This document shows, piece by piece, positions 26,621 to 35,589 of a DNA stretch of 64,000 bases. Every line of letters starts with the position of its first letter. Position 1 is the first letter of the stretch. Made by a program: the position numbers and the translations under genes. Source of the DNA: Promicromonospora sp. MEB111 (lineage in GTDB: Bacteria; Actinomycetota; Actinomycetes; Actinomycetales; Cellulomonadaceae); assembly GCF_030209445.1 (NCBI RefSeq), contig NZ_JARVSD010000005.1:186001-250000 (forward strand), in the 5' to 3' direction. The notes under the pieces were generated by a model that made no database searches, was not told the DNA's origin, and saw only the letters and a program-made list of their open reading frames with translations.

Positions 26621-27715
26621 TCAGAGCCAACCGACGCGCTTGAAGATCCAGTAGAAGATCCCGCCCAGGCCGAGCATCCCCGCGATCGCGAGCGGGTACC
26701 CGAAGGTCCAGTGCAGCTCGGGCATGTGGTCGAAGTTCATGCCGTAGATCGTGCCGATCAGCGTGGGCGCGAAGAGGATGGCCGCCCACGCGGAGATCTT
26801 CTTCATCTGCTCGTCCTGCTTGAGGCTGATCTCCGTCATCCGACGGGTCTCCTCGTTCTGCTCCTGCGTCACCAGCGTCGAGTGCACGTTGAGGGCGTTG
26901 GTGAGCAGCGACCGGAACGTGTCCGAGGTCTCCGCGTGCTTGATCGCGTGGTCGAGCACGTTGCGCAGGTTCCGCAGCAGCTCGACCCAGCGGTGGTCCT
27001 GCACGTTGCCGTCGGGGTGCGAGGCGTCCGCGTGCGCGGCGGTGGACTGCTCGTCGGCGTACTCCCGCTTGGCGTCGTAGAGGTCCTGGAGCATCTCCAC
27101 CAGCGGGCTGGTGGCACGCTGCAGGCCGATCACCTCGCGGGTCGCCTCGTAGATCCGGAACGACACCTCGGGGTCGCGGGAGAAGAGCTGGTCCTCGATC
27201 TGGTCGATGTCGCCGCGCAGCCGCGTGACCACGGGTCGGTACGTGTCCACGACCTCGTCCAGCAGCGCCGCCAGGATCGCGACGGGTCCGAGGCGCAGCA
27301 GGTCCGGGTCCTTCTCCAGCCGGTCGCGCATCGCGCCGAGGTCGGGTGTGACGGACCGCCGGACCGTGACGACGAAGTCCGGGCCCACCCACGCGTGCAC
27401 CTCGCCGAACTCGACGCGGTCGACGTGCCCGTCGCCGTCGTCGTCGACGCTCCGAGCGGGGTGCAGCACCACGAACAGCACGTCGTCATAGTGCTCCACC
27501 TTGGGGCGCTGGTGCGCGTGGATCGCGTCCTCGACCGCCAGCGGGTGCAGGGCGAACTCCGCGGCGACGGCCTCGATCTCGGCCGGTGCCGGCCACGACA
27601 GGTCGACCCAGGCGATCCCGCCGCGCTCGCGGGTCGTCTCGCAGGTCTCCTCGATACTGGCGGGGTTGGCCGTGCGCCTGCCGTCCACGTACACCGCGTT
27701 GTCCATGATGCTCAC
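26621..27715 (-). CDS. corA: CorA-type magnesium/cobalt transporter
   Basis: 364 residues. A large acidic cytoplasmic domain (HYDDVLFVVLHPAR, VVTVRRS, RLRGDIDQIEDQLFS) and long helix lead into two C-terminal membrane helices. The invariant pore motif GMN is at about 325-327 (TIYGMNFDHMPELHW), and the basic C-terminus is KRVGWL. CorA pentamers import Mg2+ down its electrochemical gradient. GTG 27715 has GGAAGG 7 nt upstream; ATG 27706 is an alternative three codons in. It is convergent with the SDR gene. Confidence 0.93.
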   Translation of the reverse strand: MSIMDNAVYVDGRRTANPASIEETCETTRERGGIAWVDLSWPAPAEIEAVAAEFALHPLAVEDAIHAHQRPKVEHYDDVLFVVLHPARSVDDDGDGHVDRVEFGEVHAWVGPDFVVTVRRSVTPDLGAMRDRLEKDPDLLRLGPVAILAALLDEVVDTYRPVVTRLRGDIDQIEDQLFSRDPEVSFRIYEATREVIGLQRATSPLVEMLQDLYDAKREYADEQSTAAHADASHPDGNVQDHRWVELLRNLRNVLDHAIKHAETSDTFRSLLTNALNVHSTLVTQEQNEETRRMTEISLKQDEQMKKISAWAAILFAPTLIGTIYGMNFDHMPELHWTFGYPLAIAGMLGLGGIFYWIFKRVGWL

Positions 27716-27814
27716 AGCAGAACCTTCCCAGAGTCGGACGGCAACCCGGACCGTGGTCCGCATCCGGCGTCCGGGGGCCCGCCGGACGCGCGGGGCCGCG
27801 CCGGACGCGCGACG

Positions 27815-27820
27815 TACCCT
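27815..27820 (+). promoter_or_regulatory. -10 box (TACCCT) of pyrE
   Basis: TACCCT ends 6 nt before GTG 27827, and no Shine-Dalgarno is visible, consistent with a leaderless pyrE mRNA. Confidence 0.55.
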
Positions 27821-27826
27821 TGCACC

Positions 27827-28402
27827 GTGAACGCTGACTTCTCCCCGACCCCGCGCGAGCAGCTCGCCGAGCTCATCAAGGAGCTTGCCGTGGTGCACGG
27901 CAAGGTGACCCTGTCCTCCGGCAAGGAGGCCGACTACTACGTCGACCTGCGCCGCATCACGCTGCACCACCGGGCCGCCCCGCTCGTGGGGCACGTGCTC
28001 CTGGACCACCTCGAGGAGGTCGGCCTCGGCACGGCCGAGATCGACGCCGTCGGCGGCCTCACGCTCGGTGCCGACCCGATCGCGGACGCGCTGCTGCACG
28101 CCGCGGCCTCGCGCGGCCAGGACCTCGACGCGTTCGTGGTGCGCAAGGCGGCGAAGGCGCACGGCATGCAGCGCCAGATCGAGGGGCCCGACATCGCGGG
28201 CCGCAAGGTGGTCGTCGTCGAGGACACGACCACGACGGGTGGTTCGCCGATCGCGGCGATCGAGGCCGCCCGGGCCGCCGGCGCCGAGGTGCTGGGCGTG
28301 GCCACGATCGTGGACCGGGCCACCGGCGCGGGCGAGAAGATCGAGGCGCTCGGAGTGCCGTACCACTACCTCTACGGCCTCGAGGACCTGGGTCTCGCCT
28401 GA
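27827..28402 (+). CDS. pyrE: Orotate phosphoribosyltransferase
   Basis: Converts orotate and PRPP to orotidine 5'-monophosphate in pyrimidine synthesis. 191 residues with LSSGKEADYYVDLRRITLHH at the N-terminus, GGLTLGADPIADALLHAA and the PRPP-binding loop VVVVEDTTTTGGSPIAAIEA. Full length for the short actinobacterial type. It stands outside any pyr operon and has its own leaderless-type promoter. Confidence 0.95.
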   Translation: MNADFSPTPREQLAELIKELAVVHGKVTLSSGKEADYYVDLRRITLHHRAAPLVGHVLLDHLEEVGLGTAEIDAVGGLTLGADPIADALLHAAASRGQDLDAFVVRKAAKAHGMQRQIEGPDIAGRKVVVVEDTTTTGGSPIAAIEAARAAGAEVLGVATIVDRATGAGEKIEALGVPYHYLYGLEDLGLA

Positions 28403-28470
28403 GCCGCTGGCCGTCCCCATATCACTCCCTCGTGGAGACTTTTGCCTAGCCCTACTGTATCTTTAAGTTC

Positions 28471-29196
28471 ATGGGGCCATTTGTCGCATTAGTCCTGCTC
28501 GTGGTCGGCGTCGTCGTCTTCACCATCGCCGCGGTGCGTGTCATGGGACGTGGGCGCGCGCAGGACGTCGAGCGCTGGGCCGAGGCGAACGGCTGGGAGT
28601 ACGTCGGCACCGACCCCGTGCTCGCGCAGCGGTGGAGCGGCCGGCCGTTCGGCATCGGCCTGGACCGGACGGCGCGCGACGTGGTCCGCGGGAACGTCGA
28701 CGGCTTCGACATCGTCTCGTTCACCTACACCTGGCGGTCCGGCACGGAGGGCGACACGCGCCGCATCGGGCTGCGCCGCACGGCGCACGTGGTGGCGCTC
28801 GACGCGCTCCCGGGTGAGCCCGTGGTCGACCTGTCGCCCGAGGGGCTGCGGGAGAAGTGGCAGAAGCTCTTCGGGGCGCAGGACGTCCAGATCGACAACC
28901 CCGCCTTCGACGGCCAGTGGCTCGTGCGCACCTCCGACGAGTTCTTCGCGCGCCGAGCCCTGGACGCCCGCCTCGCGAACATCGTGATGCTGCCCGACTT
29001 CCACGGCTCCCGGCTGCGCATCGAGGGGCCGTCGGTGCTGCTCTGGCGTCCGGGCCGCACGGACGTGACGTCGCTGACCGAGCGCGCCAAGCGGGTCGCC
29101 GACGTCGCGCGCATCGTGCTGCCCATGGAGAAGGGCGGCCCGCGCTTCGAGTCGGGCGGGACGATCGACGGGTTCGGGATCCCCGGCCTGACCTGA
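28471..29196 (+). CDS. Membrane-anchored protein of unknown function
   Basis: 241 residues: one N-terminal membrane helix (FVALVLLVVGVVVFTIAAVRVM), then a soluble domain beginning RAQDVERWAEANGWEYVGTDP and containing FDIVSFTYTWRSG, FDGQWLVRTSDEFFARRAL and LLWRPGR. The 'W/Y at position after AxxxGW' start resembles small actinobacterial DUF3137-like or PH-like domains, but I cannot name the family. ATG 28471 is 12 nt after TACTGT (28453-28458). Not obviously linked to its neighbours. Confidence 0.6.
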   Translation: MGPFVALVLLVVGVVVFTIAAVRVMGRGRAQDVERWAEANGWEYVGTDPVLAQRWSGRPFGIGLDRTARDVVRGNVDGFDIVSFTYTWRSGTEGDTRRIGLRRTAHVVALDALPGEPVVDLSPEGLREKWQKLFGAQDVQIDNPAFDGQWLVRTSDEFFARRALDARLANIVMLPDFHGSRLRIEGPSVLLWRPGRTDVTSLTERAKRVADVARIVLPMEKGGPRFESGGTIDGFGIPGLT

Positions 29197-29206
29197 TCGG
29201 GCCGGC

Positions 29207-29983
29207 TCAGACCAGGTCGACGATGTCCGCGATCGAGTTCACCACGTGGCTCGGCCGGAACGGGTACTTCTCGACCTCCTCGATCGACGTCGACCCCGTG
29301 AGCACCAGGAACGTCTGCAGGCCGGCCTCCATGCCACCCAGGATGTCGGTGTCCATGCGGTCGCCCACCATCGTGGTCGACTCCGAGTGCGCGCCGATCA
29401 GGTTCAGCGCGGACCGGAACAGCACCGGGTTGGGCTTGCCCACGTAGTAGGGCTGCCGGCCCGTCGCCGCCGTGATCATGGCGGCGACCGAGCCCGCGGC
29501 GGGCAGCAGCCCCTCCTGCGACGGCCCGGTGACGTCCGGGTTGGTGCAGATGAACCGGGCGCCGTCGACGATCAGCCGGATCGCCTTGGTGATCGCCTCG
29601 AACGAGTAGGTGCGGGTCTCGCCGAGCACCACGTAGTCGGGGTCGGACTCGGTGAGCGTGTAGCCCGCCTGGTGCAGCGCCGTCGTCAGGCCCGCCTCGC
29701 CGATGGCGTACGCGCTGCCGTTCGGGATCTGGTCCGCGACGAACTGTGCCGTGGCCAGCGCCGACGTCCAGATGTTCTCCTCCGGCACGTCGATCCCGCT
29801 GTACGAGAGCCGGGCACGCAGGTCGCGCGGCGTGAAGATCGAGTTGTTGGTCAGGACGAGGAACGGCAGCTCCTTGTCCCGCAGCGCCTTGATGAACTCG
29901 GGGCCGCCGGGGAGGGCCGTGCCCTCGTGCACCAGCACGCCGTCCATGTCCGTGAGCCAGGCTTCCGTGGTCCGCTCGATCAT
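29207..29983 (-). CDS. HAD-IIA family phosphatase (NagD-like)
   Basis: 258-residue haloacid-dehalogenase hydrolase of the NagD/PGP subgroup. Motif I is WLTDMDGVLVHEG, motif II FLVLTNNS, the IIA cap includes YVVLGETRTYSFE, and motif III/IV is YVGKPNPVLF with MVGDRMDTDILGG. It is predicted to remove phosphate from nucleotides or sugar phosphates. The exact substrate is not readable. ATG 29983 is 7 nt after TAGGCT (leaderless type); an upstream in-frame ATG at 30013 would read through that box. Confidence 0.9.
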   Translation of the reverse strand: MIERTTEAWLTDMDGVLVHEGTALPGGPEFIKALRDKELPFLVLTNNSIFTPRDLRARLSYSGIDVPEENIWTSALATAQFVADQIPNGSAYAIGEAGLTTALHQAGYTLTESDPDYVVLGETRTYSFEAITKAIRLIVDGARFICTNPDVTGPSQEGLLPAAGSVAAMITAATGRQPYYVGKPNPVLFRSALNLIGAHSESTTMVGDRMDTDILGGMEAGLQTFLVLTGSTSIEEVEKYPFRPSHVVNSIADIVDLV

Positions 29984-29990
29984 GGGCGCC

Positions 29991-29996
29991 AGCCTA
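29991..29996 (-). promoter_or_regulatory. -10 box (TAGGCT) of the HAD phosphatase gene
   Basis: Reads TAGGCT on the minus strand, with 7 nt to the ATG at 29983. It supports the shorter start. Confidence 0.5.
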
Positions 29997-30058
29997 GTGT
30001 CTCGGACCCGCAAGCCTTGTCCGTGGCAGATCCCGCCGACGAGGCAACGGTTGCTGCC

Positions 30059-30109
30059 CGGGGAGGGTTACGGAGAGTGAGCACTGCTACGTCTCTGTAA
30101 CCCTCCCCG
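30059..30109. terminator. Family B palindrome, copy 1 (18-bp arms)
   Basis: Arms at 30059-30076 and 30092-30109 match with one G-U-compatible difference. They enclose a 15-nt loop containing AGCACTGCTA. The element sits after the dedA gene (minus strand) and before the HAD gene promoter, and can end dedA transcription. Confidence 0.65.
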
Positions 30110-30162
30110 AGCAGTGATGCTTGCCTGGCACGGTCCCTCGGCTGCGCCCGCGGGCCCCTCGG

Positions 30163-30936
30163 CTACGCCCGCGGGTCCCGCGGCGCGCCCGTCAGTGCGG
30201 CGTCGTCCGACGGCGCGGACCCCTCGGGGGCAACCGCCGCGGCCGCCTTCTCCGCGCGCCTCGCCCGCCAGATCTCGACGATCATCGGGATCACGGAGAC
30301 GAGCACGATGAGGACGAGCAGCGCCTCGATGTTCTCCTTGACGAACGTGAAGTTGCCGAGCACGTAGCCCAGCAGGGTCACGCCGACCGCCCACAGCAGC
30401 GCGCCGATCGCGTTGAACGTGACGAAGTGCCGGTACGACATCTTGCCGACGCCGGCGGCGACCGGGGCGTAGGTGCGCACGATCGGCACGAACCGCGCGA
30501 CGATGATGGTGCGACCGCCGTACTTGTCGAAGTAGGCGTTGGTCTGGTCGATGTAGGACCGCTTGAAGAGCCTCGAGTCCGGCTTGTCGAAGATCTTGGG
30601 GCCGGCCTTGCGGCCGATCAGGTAGCCGGTCTGGTCGCCGAGGAACGCGGCGGCGAACAGCATGAGGCAGAGCACCGCGACGTTGATCTGCAGCGTGCCC
30701 TGCGCCACGAGCGCGCCCGCCGTGAACAGCAGCGAGTCGCCGGGCAGGATCGGGAACAGCAGTCCGGTCTCGACGAAGATGACGAGCGCGATGCCCACCA
30801 GCGCGGCGTCCCCGAACCGCTCGATGAGGTAGTTCGGGTCCATCCAGTCGATGCCCAGGAGCTGCGGCACGGGCGCTGCGTGGACAGGGGTGGCGGCCAG
30901 TCCGGACACGACTTCCGGGAGTGCGGTCGTCAGCAT
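30163..30936 (-). CDS. DedA family membrane protein
   Basis: 257 residues with about five or six membrane helices and the family motifs FVETGLLFPILPGDSLLFTAGALVA, FLGDQTGYLIGRKAG and ARFVPIVRTYAPVAAGVGKMSYRHF. The conserved acidic and arginine residues of the DedA/VTT fold are present (E in ETGL, R in RFVPIVRT). DedA proteins are linked to lipid flipping and membrane homeostasis. Start chosen at ATG 30936, 6 nt after TACGCT; the ATG at 30969 lies within the divergent gene's start region. The C-terminal tail is Ala-rich and basic. Confidence 0.9.
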   Translation of the reverse strand: MLTTALPEVVSGLAATPVHAAPVPQLLGIDWMDPNYLIERFGDAALVGIALVIFVETGLLFPILPGDSLLFTAGALVAQGTLQINVAVLCLMLFAAAFLGDQTGYLIGRKAGPKIFDKPDSRLFKRSYIDQTNAYFDKYGGRTIIVARFVPIVRTYAPVAAGVGKMSYRHFVTFNAIGALLWAVGVTLLGYVLGNFTFVKENIEALLVLIVLVSVIPMIVEIWRARRAEKAAAAVAPEGSAPSDDAALTGAPRDPRA

Positions 30937-30942
30937 GCATCG

Positions 30943-30948
30943 AGCGTA
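30943..30948 (-). promoter_or_regulatory. -10 box (TACGCT) of the dedA-type gene
   Basis: TACGCT on the minus strand ends 6 nt before ATG 30936, in the short gap shared with the divergent methyltransferase gene. Confidence 0.5.
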
Positions 30949-30958
30949 GCGGGGCACA

Positions 30959-31594
30959 ATGACCGGCATGACCAGCGAGCCCGTCGAGACCCCGTCCGCG
31001 GCCGAGCCCCGGGTCGGCGTCGGACCCTGGCCCGGCGTCCTGCCCGACGACCCTCGCTACGACCCCGAGCTGCTCGCCGCCGGCGACCGTCGGAACGTGG
31101 CCGACCAGTACCGGTACTGGTCGGTGGAGGCGATCGTCGCGGACCTGGACACGCGCCGGCACCCGTTCCACGTGGCGATCGAGAACTGGGCGCACGACCT
31201 CAACATCGGCTCGGTGGTCCGCACCGCCAACGCCTTCAACGCGGCGGGCGTGCACATCGTGGGCCGACGCCGGTGGAACCGCCGGGGCGCGATGGTCACC
31301 GACCGGTACCTCCACGTGACGCACCACCCGGACGCCGCCGCGCTGGCGGAGTGGGCCGGCGGCCTGCCGATCGTCGGCATCGACAACGTGCCCGGCTCGG
31401 TGCCCATCGAGGGGCACGCGCTGCCGCGCGAGTGCGTGCTGCTGTTCGGCCAGGAGTCGACCGGCCTGACGGCGGAGGCGCAGGCGGCGTGCGACGTCGT
31501 GCTGCACATCACCCAGTACGGCTCGACCCGCTCGATCAACGCGGGCGCGGCCGCCGCGATCGCCATGCACACCTGGATGGAGCAGCACGCCTGA
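30959..31594 (+). CDS. SpoU/TrmH family RNA methyltransferase
   Basis: 211 residues. The SPOUT trefoil-knot motifs are all visible: motif 1 LNIGSVVRTANAFNAAGVHIVG, motif 2 VLLFGQESTGL and motif 3 ITQYGSTRSINAGAAAAIAMHTW. It uses SAM to methylate a ribose 2'-OH in tRNA or rRNA; the target site is unknown. The N-terminus is extended relative to minimal SpoU proteins (about 60 residues, RRNVADQYRYW). ATG 30959 or 30968 are both possible. Confidence 0.9.
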   Translation: MTGMTSEPVETPSAAEPRVGVGPWPGVLPDDPRYDPELLAAGDRRNVADQYRYWSVEAIVADLDTRRHPFHVAIENWAHDLNIGSVVRTANAFNAAGVHIVGRRRWNRRGAMVTDRYLHVTHHPDAAALAEWAGGLPIVGIDNVPGSVPIEGHALPRECVLLFGQESTGLTAEAQAACDVVLHITQYGSTRSINAGAAAAIAMHTWMEQHA

Positions 31595-31673
31595 GGCGAG
31601 CGCCCGCAGGCCTCACCGAGCCGTTACTGTCCTGCCTGCACGGCCACGCGGCCGCTGAGCAGGAGGAGCACGC

Positions 31674-32333
31674 ATGGTCACGGAGTACCCGGTCGGCCGT
31701 ATCCCGGTGCGGGGTGCGGGCCGCGGCACGGCCCGCCGCATGCCCGACGGCGGGGTGCGTCTGCCGTACGTCTGGCCCTCCCGCATCTCCGTCTGGGCGT
31801 CACGGGTCGTGCTGCTGCCGATCCTCGTGGGGATCCCGTACGTGTTCGCCCACTACCCCGTGGACAAGGCGTTCGTGCACACGGAGGGCCGGGTGGTCGA
31901 CGGATGGGTGGCCGCGGCACTCACCATCGGTCTCTGCCTCGTCATGCTCGTCAGTGACGGGAACGCGGTCCGGGCGGACGGCGTCAGGCTCTCGATCCGC
32001 TCGGGGGCGAGGCAGCACGACTACTCCTGGGGTGACGTGGCGGAGGTTCGGCACGACGACACCGGGCTGGTGGTGACGGACCGGGAGGGCGGGTCCGCGA
32101 CGGTCGGGCTCATCGAGCGTCCTTGGCAGGTCAGGCTGCTGAAGCGGACGAGCCCGATGGTCAGGCTCGCGGAGGACCTCGAACGGATCCGCCAGCAGGT
32201 CCGTGCGCCCAAGAACCTGACCCGCCGGGTCGAGGTGGGCAGGGTCCGGCTGACCCCGGCCGAATGGACGTTCGCGATCCTGGTCACGCTGGGCTCGGTC
32301 ACCGTGGCGACGCTGCGAACGCTCGGTCTCTGA
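31674..32333 (+). CDS. Membrane protein of unknown function (PH-like middle)
   Basis: 219 residues. Two N-terminal membrane helices (ISVWASRVVLLPILVGIPYVF and WVAAALTIGLCLVMLV), a soluble strand-rich segment (VRADGVRLSIRSGARQHDYSWGDVAEVRHDD, GLVVTDREGG) that looks like a bacterial PH-type domain, and a third helix at the C-terminus (WTFAILVTLGSVTVATL). I cannot assign a function. GGAGGAG precedes ATG 31674 and TACTGT occurs about 45 nt upstream. Confidence 0.65.
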   Translation: MVTEYPVGRIPVRGAGRGTARRMPDGGVRLPYVWPSRISVWASRVVLLPILVGIPYVFAHYPVDKAFVHTEGRVVDGWVAAALTIGLCLVMLVSDGNAVRADGVRLSIRSGARQHDYSWGDVAEVRHDDTGLVVTDREGGSATVGLIERPWQVRLLKRTSPMVRLAEDLERIRQQVRAPKNLTRRVEVGRVRLTPAEWTFAILVTLGSVTVATLRTLGL

Positions 32334-32403
32334 GGCGGCCGCGGTCGACGGACACCGGGGAAACTCCGTTGCCCGGGGCTCGTGGCTCGGACAGGATCGT
32401 CGG

Positions 32404-33654
32404 GTGAACCGGCGATCCCTCGCGCGTGACCGGAACTTCCTCGTCTTCTGGGGCACCCAGACGTTCTCGGTGCTGGGGGACTCCTTCTCGGTGGTCGCGT
32501 TCCCGCTGCTGATGCTGGAGGCGACCGGCTCGCTGGTGCAGATGGGCCTGCTGACCAGCGTCATGGCGGCCGGGTCGCTCCTGATGGGCCTGGTCGGCGG
32601 GGCGATCGTCGACCGGTTCGACCGCCGTCGGCTCCTCGTCGCGTGCGACGTGGCGCGCCTGCTCCTGTTCGCTGCCGTGCCCGTGTGCTGGGCGATCGAC
32701 CCACAGGTGTGGCTGCTCTTCGTCGTCGCGGCCGTGGCGTCGGTGTTCGGCCAGCTCTTCCAGATCACGTACATCACGGCCGTGCCGAACATCGTGGGCC
32801 GGGACCGGGTCGCCGAGGCCAACAGCAAGCTCCAGGCCACGGCCTCCCTCGCCAGCATCGGCGGGCCGGCGCTCGCCGGGCTGGTCGCGGCCGCGCTCGG
32901 GGTCACGGCGGCCATCGCCGTCGACGCGGCGACCTTCGGCGTCTCGGCGCTCGGGCTCCTCGCCGTCCGGCTCTCGCGGGTGGCGCCCACCGCGACCCCG
33001 GCGGACCGGCCCGGCCTGGGCCGCGACCTGCGGACCGGGTTCGTGACCGGCGCCCGGTTCCTGTGGGGGCGCCCGGTGCTCCGGGCGCTGACGGTCTTCC
33101 TGACGATCACCACGTTCGTCACCCTCGGCCTGACCGACGTGATCATCTACCAGGTGCGGCACGGCCTGGGGCAGAGCGAGAACGTGGTCGGGTACGTGAT
33201 GGCCGCGGCGGGCGTCGGCACGTGCGTGGCGGCGGCCCTGTCCGCCTGGCTGCGCCGCAGACTCGGGTTCGGCACCCTCTGGCTCGGCGCCATGACCCTC
33301 TGCGGCGTGGCCGCGGCCGTCCTCGCGCTGAGCCAGGACGTGCTGGTCATCGGCACCGCTGTGCTCGGGTTCTGGTTCGGGCTGATGCTCGCGGCCGTCT
33401 CGTCGATGTCTCTGCGGCAGATGATCACGCCGGACGCGCTGCTCGGGCGCGTCACCGCCGCGTTCTGGACCATCCACCACAGCCTCGCGCCGCTGGGCGC
33501 CGCCGCGCTCACCGCCGCGGCGGCCCGGTTCGGCGCCTCGGGTCCGCTGCTCGCCGTCGCGGCCATCTACCTCGGTGTGGTCGGCGTCGCCTTCTTCACC
33601 CCGATCCGCGGCCGCAACCCCGAGGACCGGCCGGTCGACCACCCGCCGAGCTGA
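32404..33654 (+). CDS. MFS transporter (drug-efflux type)
   Basis: 416 residues with 12 predicted helices. The N-terminus (RNFLVFWGTQTFSVLGDSFSVVAFPLLMLEATGS), the A-type loop GGAIVDRFDRRRLLVACDVAR and the later VTAAFWTIHHSLAPLGAA match the MFS subgroup annotated as macrolide-type efflux. Proton-coupled export is the family mechanism; the substrate is unknown. GTG start, with CAGGAT 6 nt after which translation begins. Confidence 0.85.
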   Translation: MNRRSLARDRNFLVFWGTQTFSVLGDSFSVVAFPLLMLEATGSLVQMGLLTSVMAAGSLLMGLVGGAIVDRFDRRRLLVACDVARLLLFAAVPVCWAIDPQVWLLFVVAAVASVFGQLFQITYITAVPNIVGRDRVAEANSKLQATASLASIGGPALAGLVAAALGVTAAIAVDAATFGVSALGLLAVRLSRVAPTATPADRPGLGRDLRTGFVTGARFLWGRPVLRALTVFLTITTFVTLGLTDVIIYQVRHGLGQSENVVGYVMAAAGVGTCVAAALSAWLRRRLGFGTLWLGAMTLCGVAAAVLALSQDVLVIGTAVLGFWFGLMLAAVSSMSLRQMITPDALLGRVTAAFWTIHHSLAPLGAAALTAAAARFGASGPLLAVAAIYLGVVGVAFFTPIRGRNPEDRPVDHPPS

Positions 33655-33722
33655 CCTCGTCCGGAGCTCGCCCGCAGCCCGTCCGCGGCCCTCTGAAAGT
33701 CGAAAACCACAGTGTTTCGGCC

Positions 33723-33737
33723 GTTCGACTGTCGAAC
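33723..33737. promoter_or_regulatory. Short perfect palindrome before fba
   Basis: GTTCGA-CTG-TCGAAC, 15 bp, lies 109 nt before the fba start in the promoter region. Symmetry suggests a dimeric regulator site. No binding protein is identified. Confidence 0.4.
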
Positions 33738-33845
33738 GACCGCACACGACTGCCGGTGGATCATGGCAAGATCGATGGTGCATCCCCGGGCGGCCTTGGA
33801 CACGCTTGCGACCGCCCACCTCACCATTCGTTTGGAGTTTCGCAG

Positions 33846-34865
<1,020 letters not shown>

Positions 34866-34880
34866 GCACTCCGCTCGCGT

Positions 34881-34942
34881 GATCGGTAAAAGGTCAGGTG
34901 ATCGGTAGCCCGGGCTACCGATCACCTGACCTTTTACCGATC
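34881..34942. terminator. 62-bp perfect palindrome after fba
   Basis: Arms of 31 bp meet with no spacer at 34911/34912 (centre GCCCGGGC), every position checked by pairing. The outer end starts GATCGGTAAAA, and GATCGGTA recurs inside each arm, so the arm itself has an internal direct repeat. It lies 15 nt after the fba stop and 23 nt before the end of a convergent gene, so it can terminate both. No T-tract. Confidence 0.75.
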
Positions 34943-34965
34943 GTCTGCGTTCAGAGCAGCTGCGT

Positions 34966-35445
34966 TCAGGAAGACGGCGGGCCGCCCACGTTCGCCGGTG
35001 CCGGGGCGGTGCCCGACGGCGGGCCCGACGGGCCGTCGTCGTCGAGCTCGAAGCCCGGGTCCTCGTCCACGATGTCGAGGAGGTCGCCGATCCGGGTGAC
35101 CTCCAGCAGGAACCGCACCGTCGGAGGCGCCCGCAGCACGCGCACGCGGTGCGGGCTGCGGCTCGCGAGGCGGGCGAGGAACGCGACGCCGGACGAGTCC
35201 ATGAAGGTCACGTGGTGCGCGTCGATCTCGACGGGAAGACGAGACTCCTCGGCCGCGGCCGTCGCCTCGTGCAGGTCACCGCCGATGTCGGCGTCGATCT
35301 CTCCGGAGAGGACGATCCGTGCGCGCGAGCGGCCCACGATGACGTGGATGCTCGCAGGATCGCCGATCTCGGGGGTCTGATGGCCGGGGTCCTGGGGGCT
35401 CCCGCCCTGCGGACCGCGCGGCGGGTCGTAGGTTCCGTCCTGCAC
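34966..35445 (-). CDS. STAS-domain anti-sigma factor antagonist-like protein
   Basis: 159 residues. A disordered N-terminus (about 30) and C-terminus (Pro/Gly/Ala) flank one STAS domain with VLSGEIDADIGGDL and the phosphorylation-site block VTFMDSSGVAFLARLA, in which the serine after Asp is the usual kinase target. In SpoIIAA/RsbV proteins this switch frees a sigma factor by binding its anti-sigma kinase. It is divergent from a large PP2C phosphatase, with a matching STAS gene on the other side. Confidence 0.85.
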   Translation of the reverse strand: MQDGTYDPPRGPQGGSPQDPGHQTPEIGDPASIHVIVGRSRARIVLSGEIDADIGGDLHEATAAAEESRLPVEIDAHHVTFMDSSGVAFLARLASRSPHRVRVLRAPPTVRFLLEVTRIGDLLDIVDEDPGFELDDDGPSGPPSGTAPAPANVGGPPSS

Positions 35446-35589
35446 GGTTCTCCTTCCGGGAGCAGTGGTCGTGACGCTGTATCGGTCCGATGATAGAGGT
35501 TGAGGTTCAGATCTCGGACTGTCCCAATCTACGGTTGAATGTCCTGCTGGAACAGCACCTCGAGCATTAGATACCGTAGGGAGGGCATT

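Noticed and set aside
33723-33737. LexA/SOS box before fba
   Set aside because: The arms GTTCGA and TCGAAC are in the opposite order to the actinobacterial SOS box, with only 3 nt between.
34881-34942. Phage attachment site or IS end
   Set aside because: No integrase, transposase or direct repeats flank it; it lies between convergent housekeeping-type genes.
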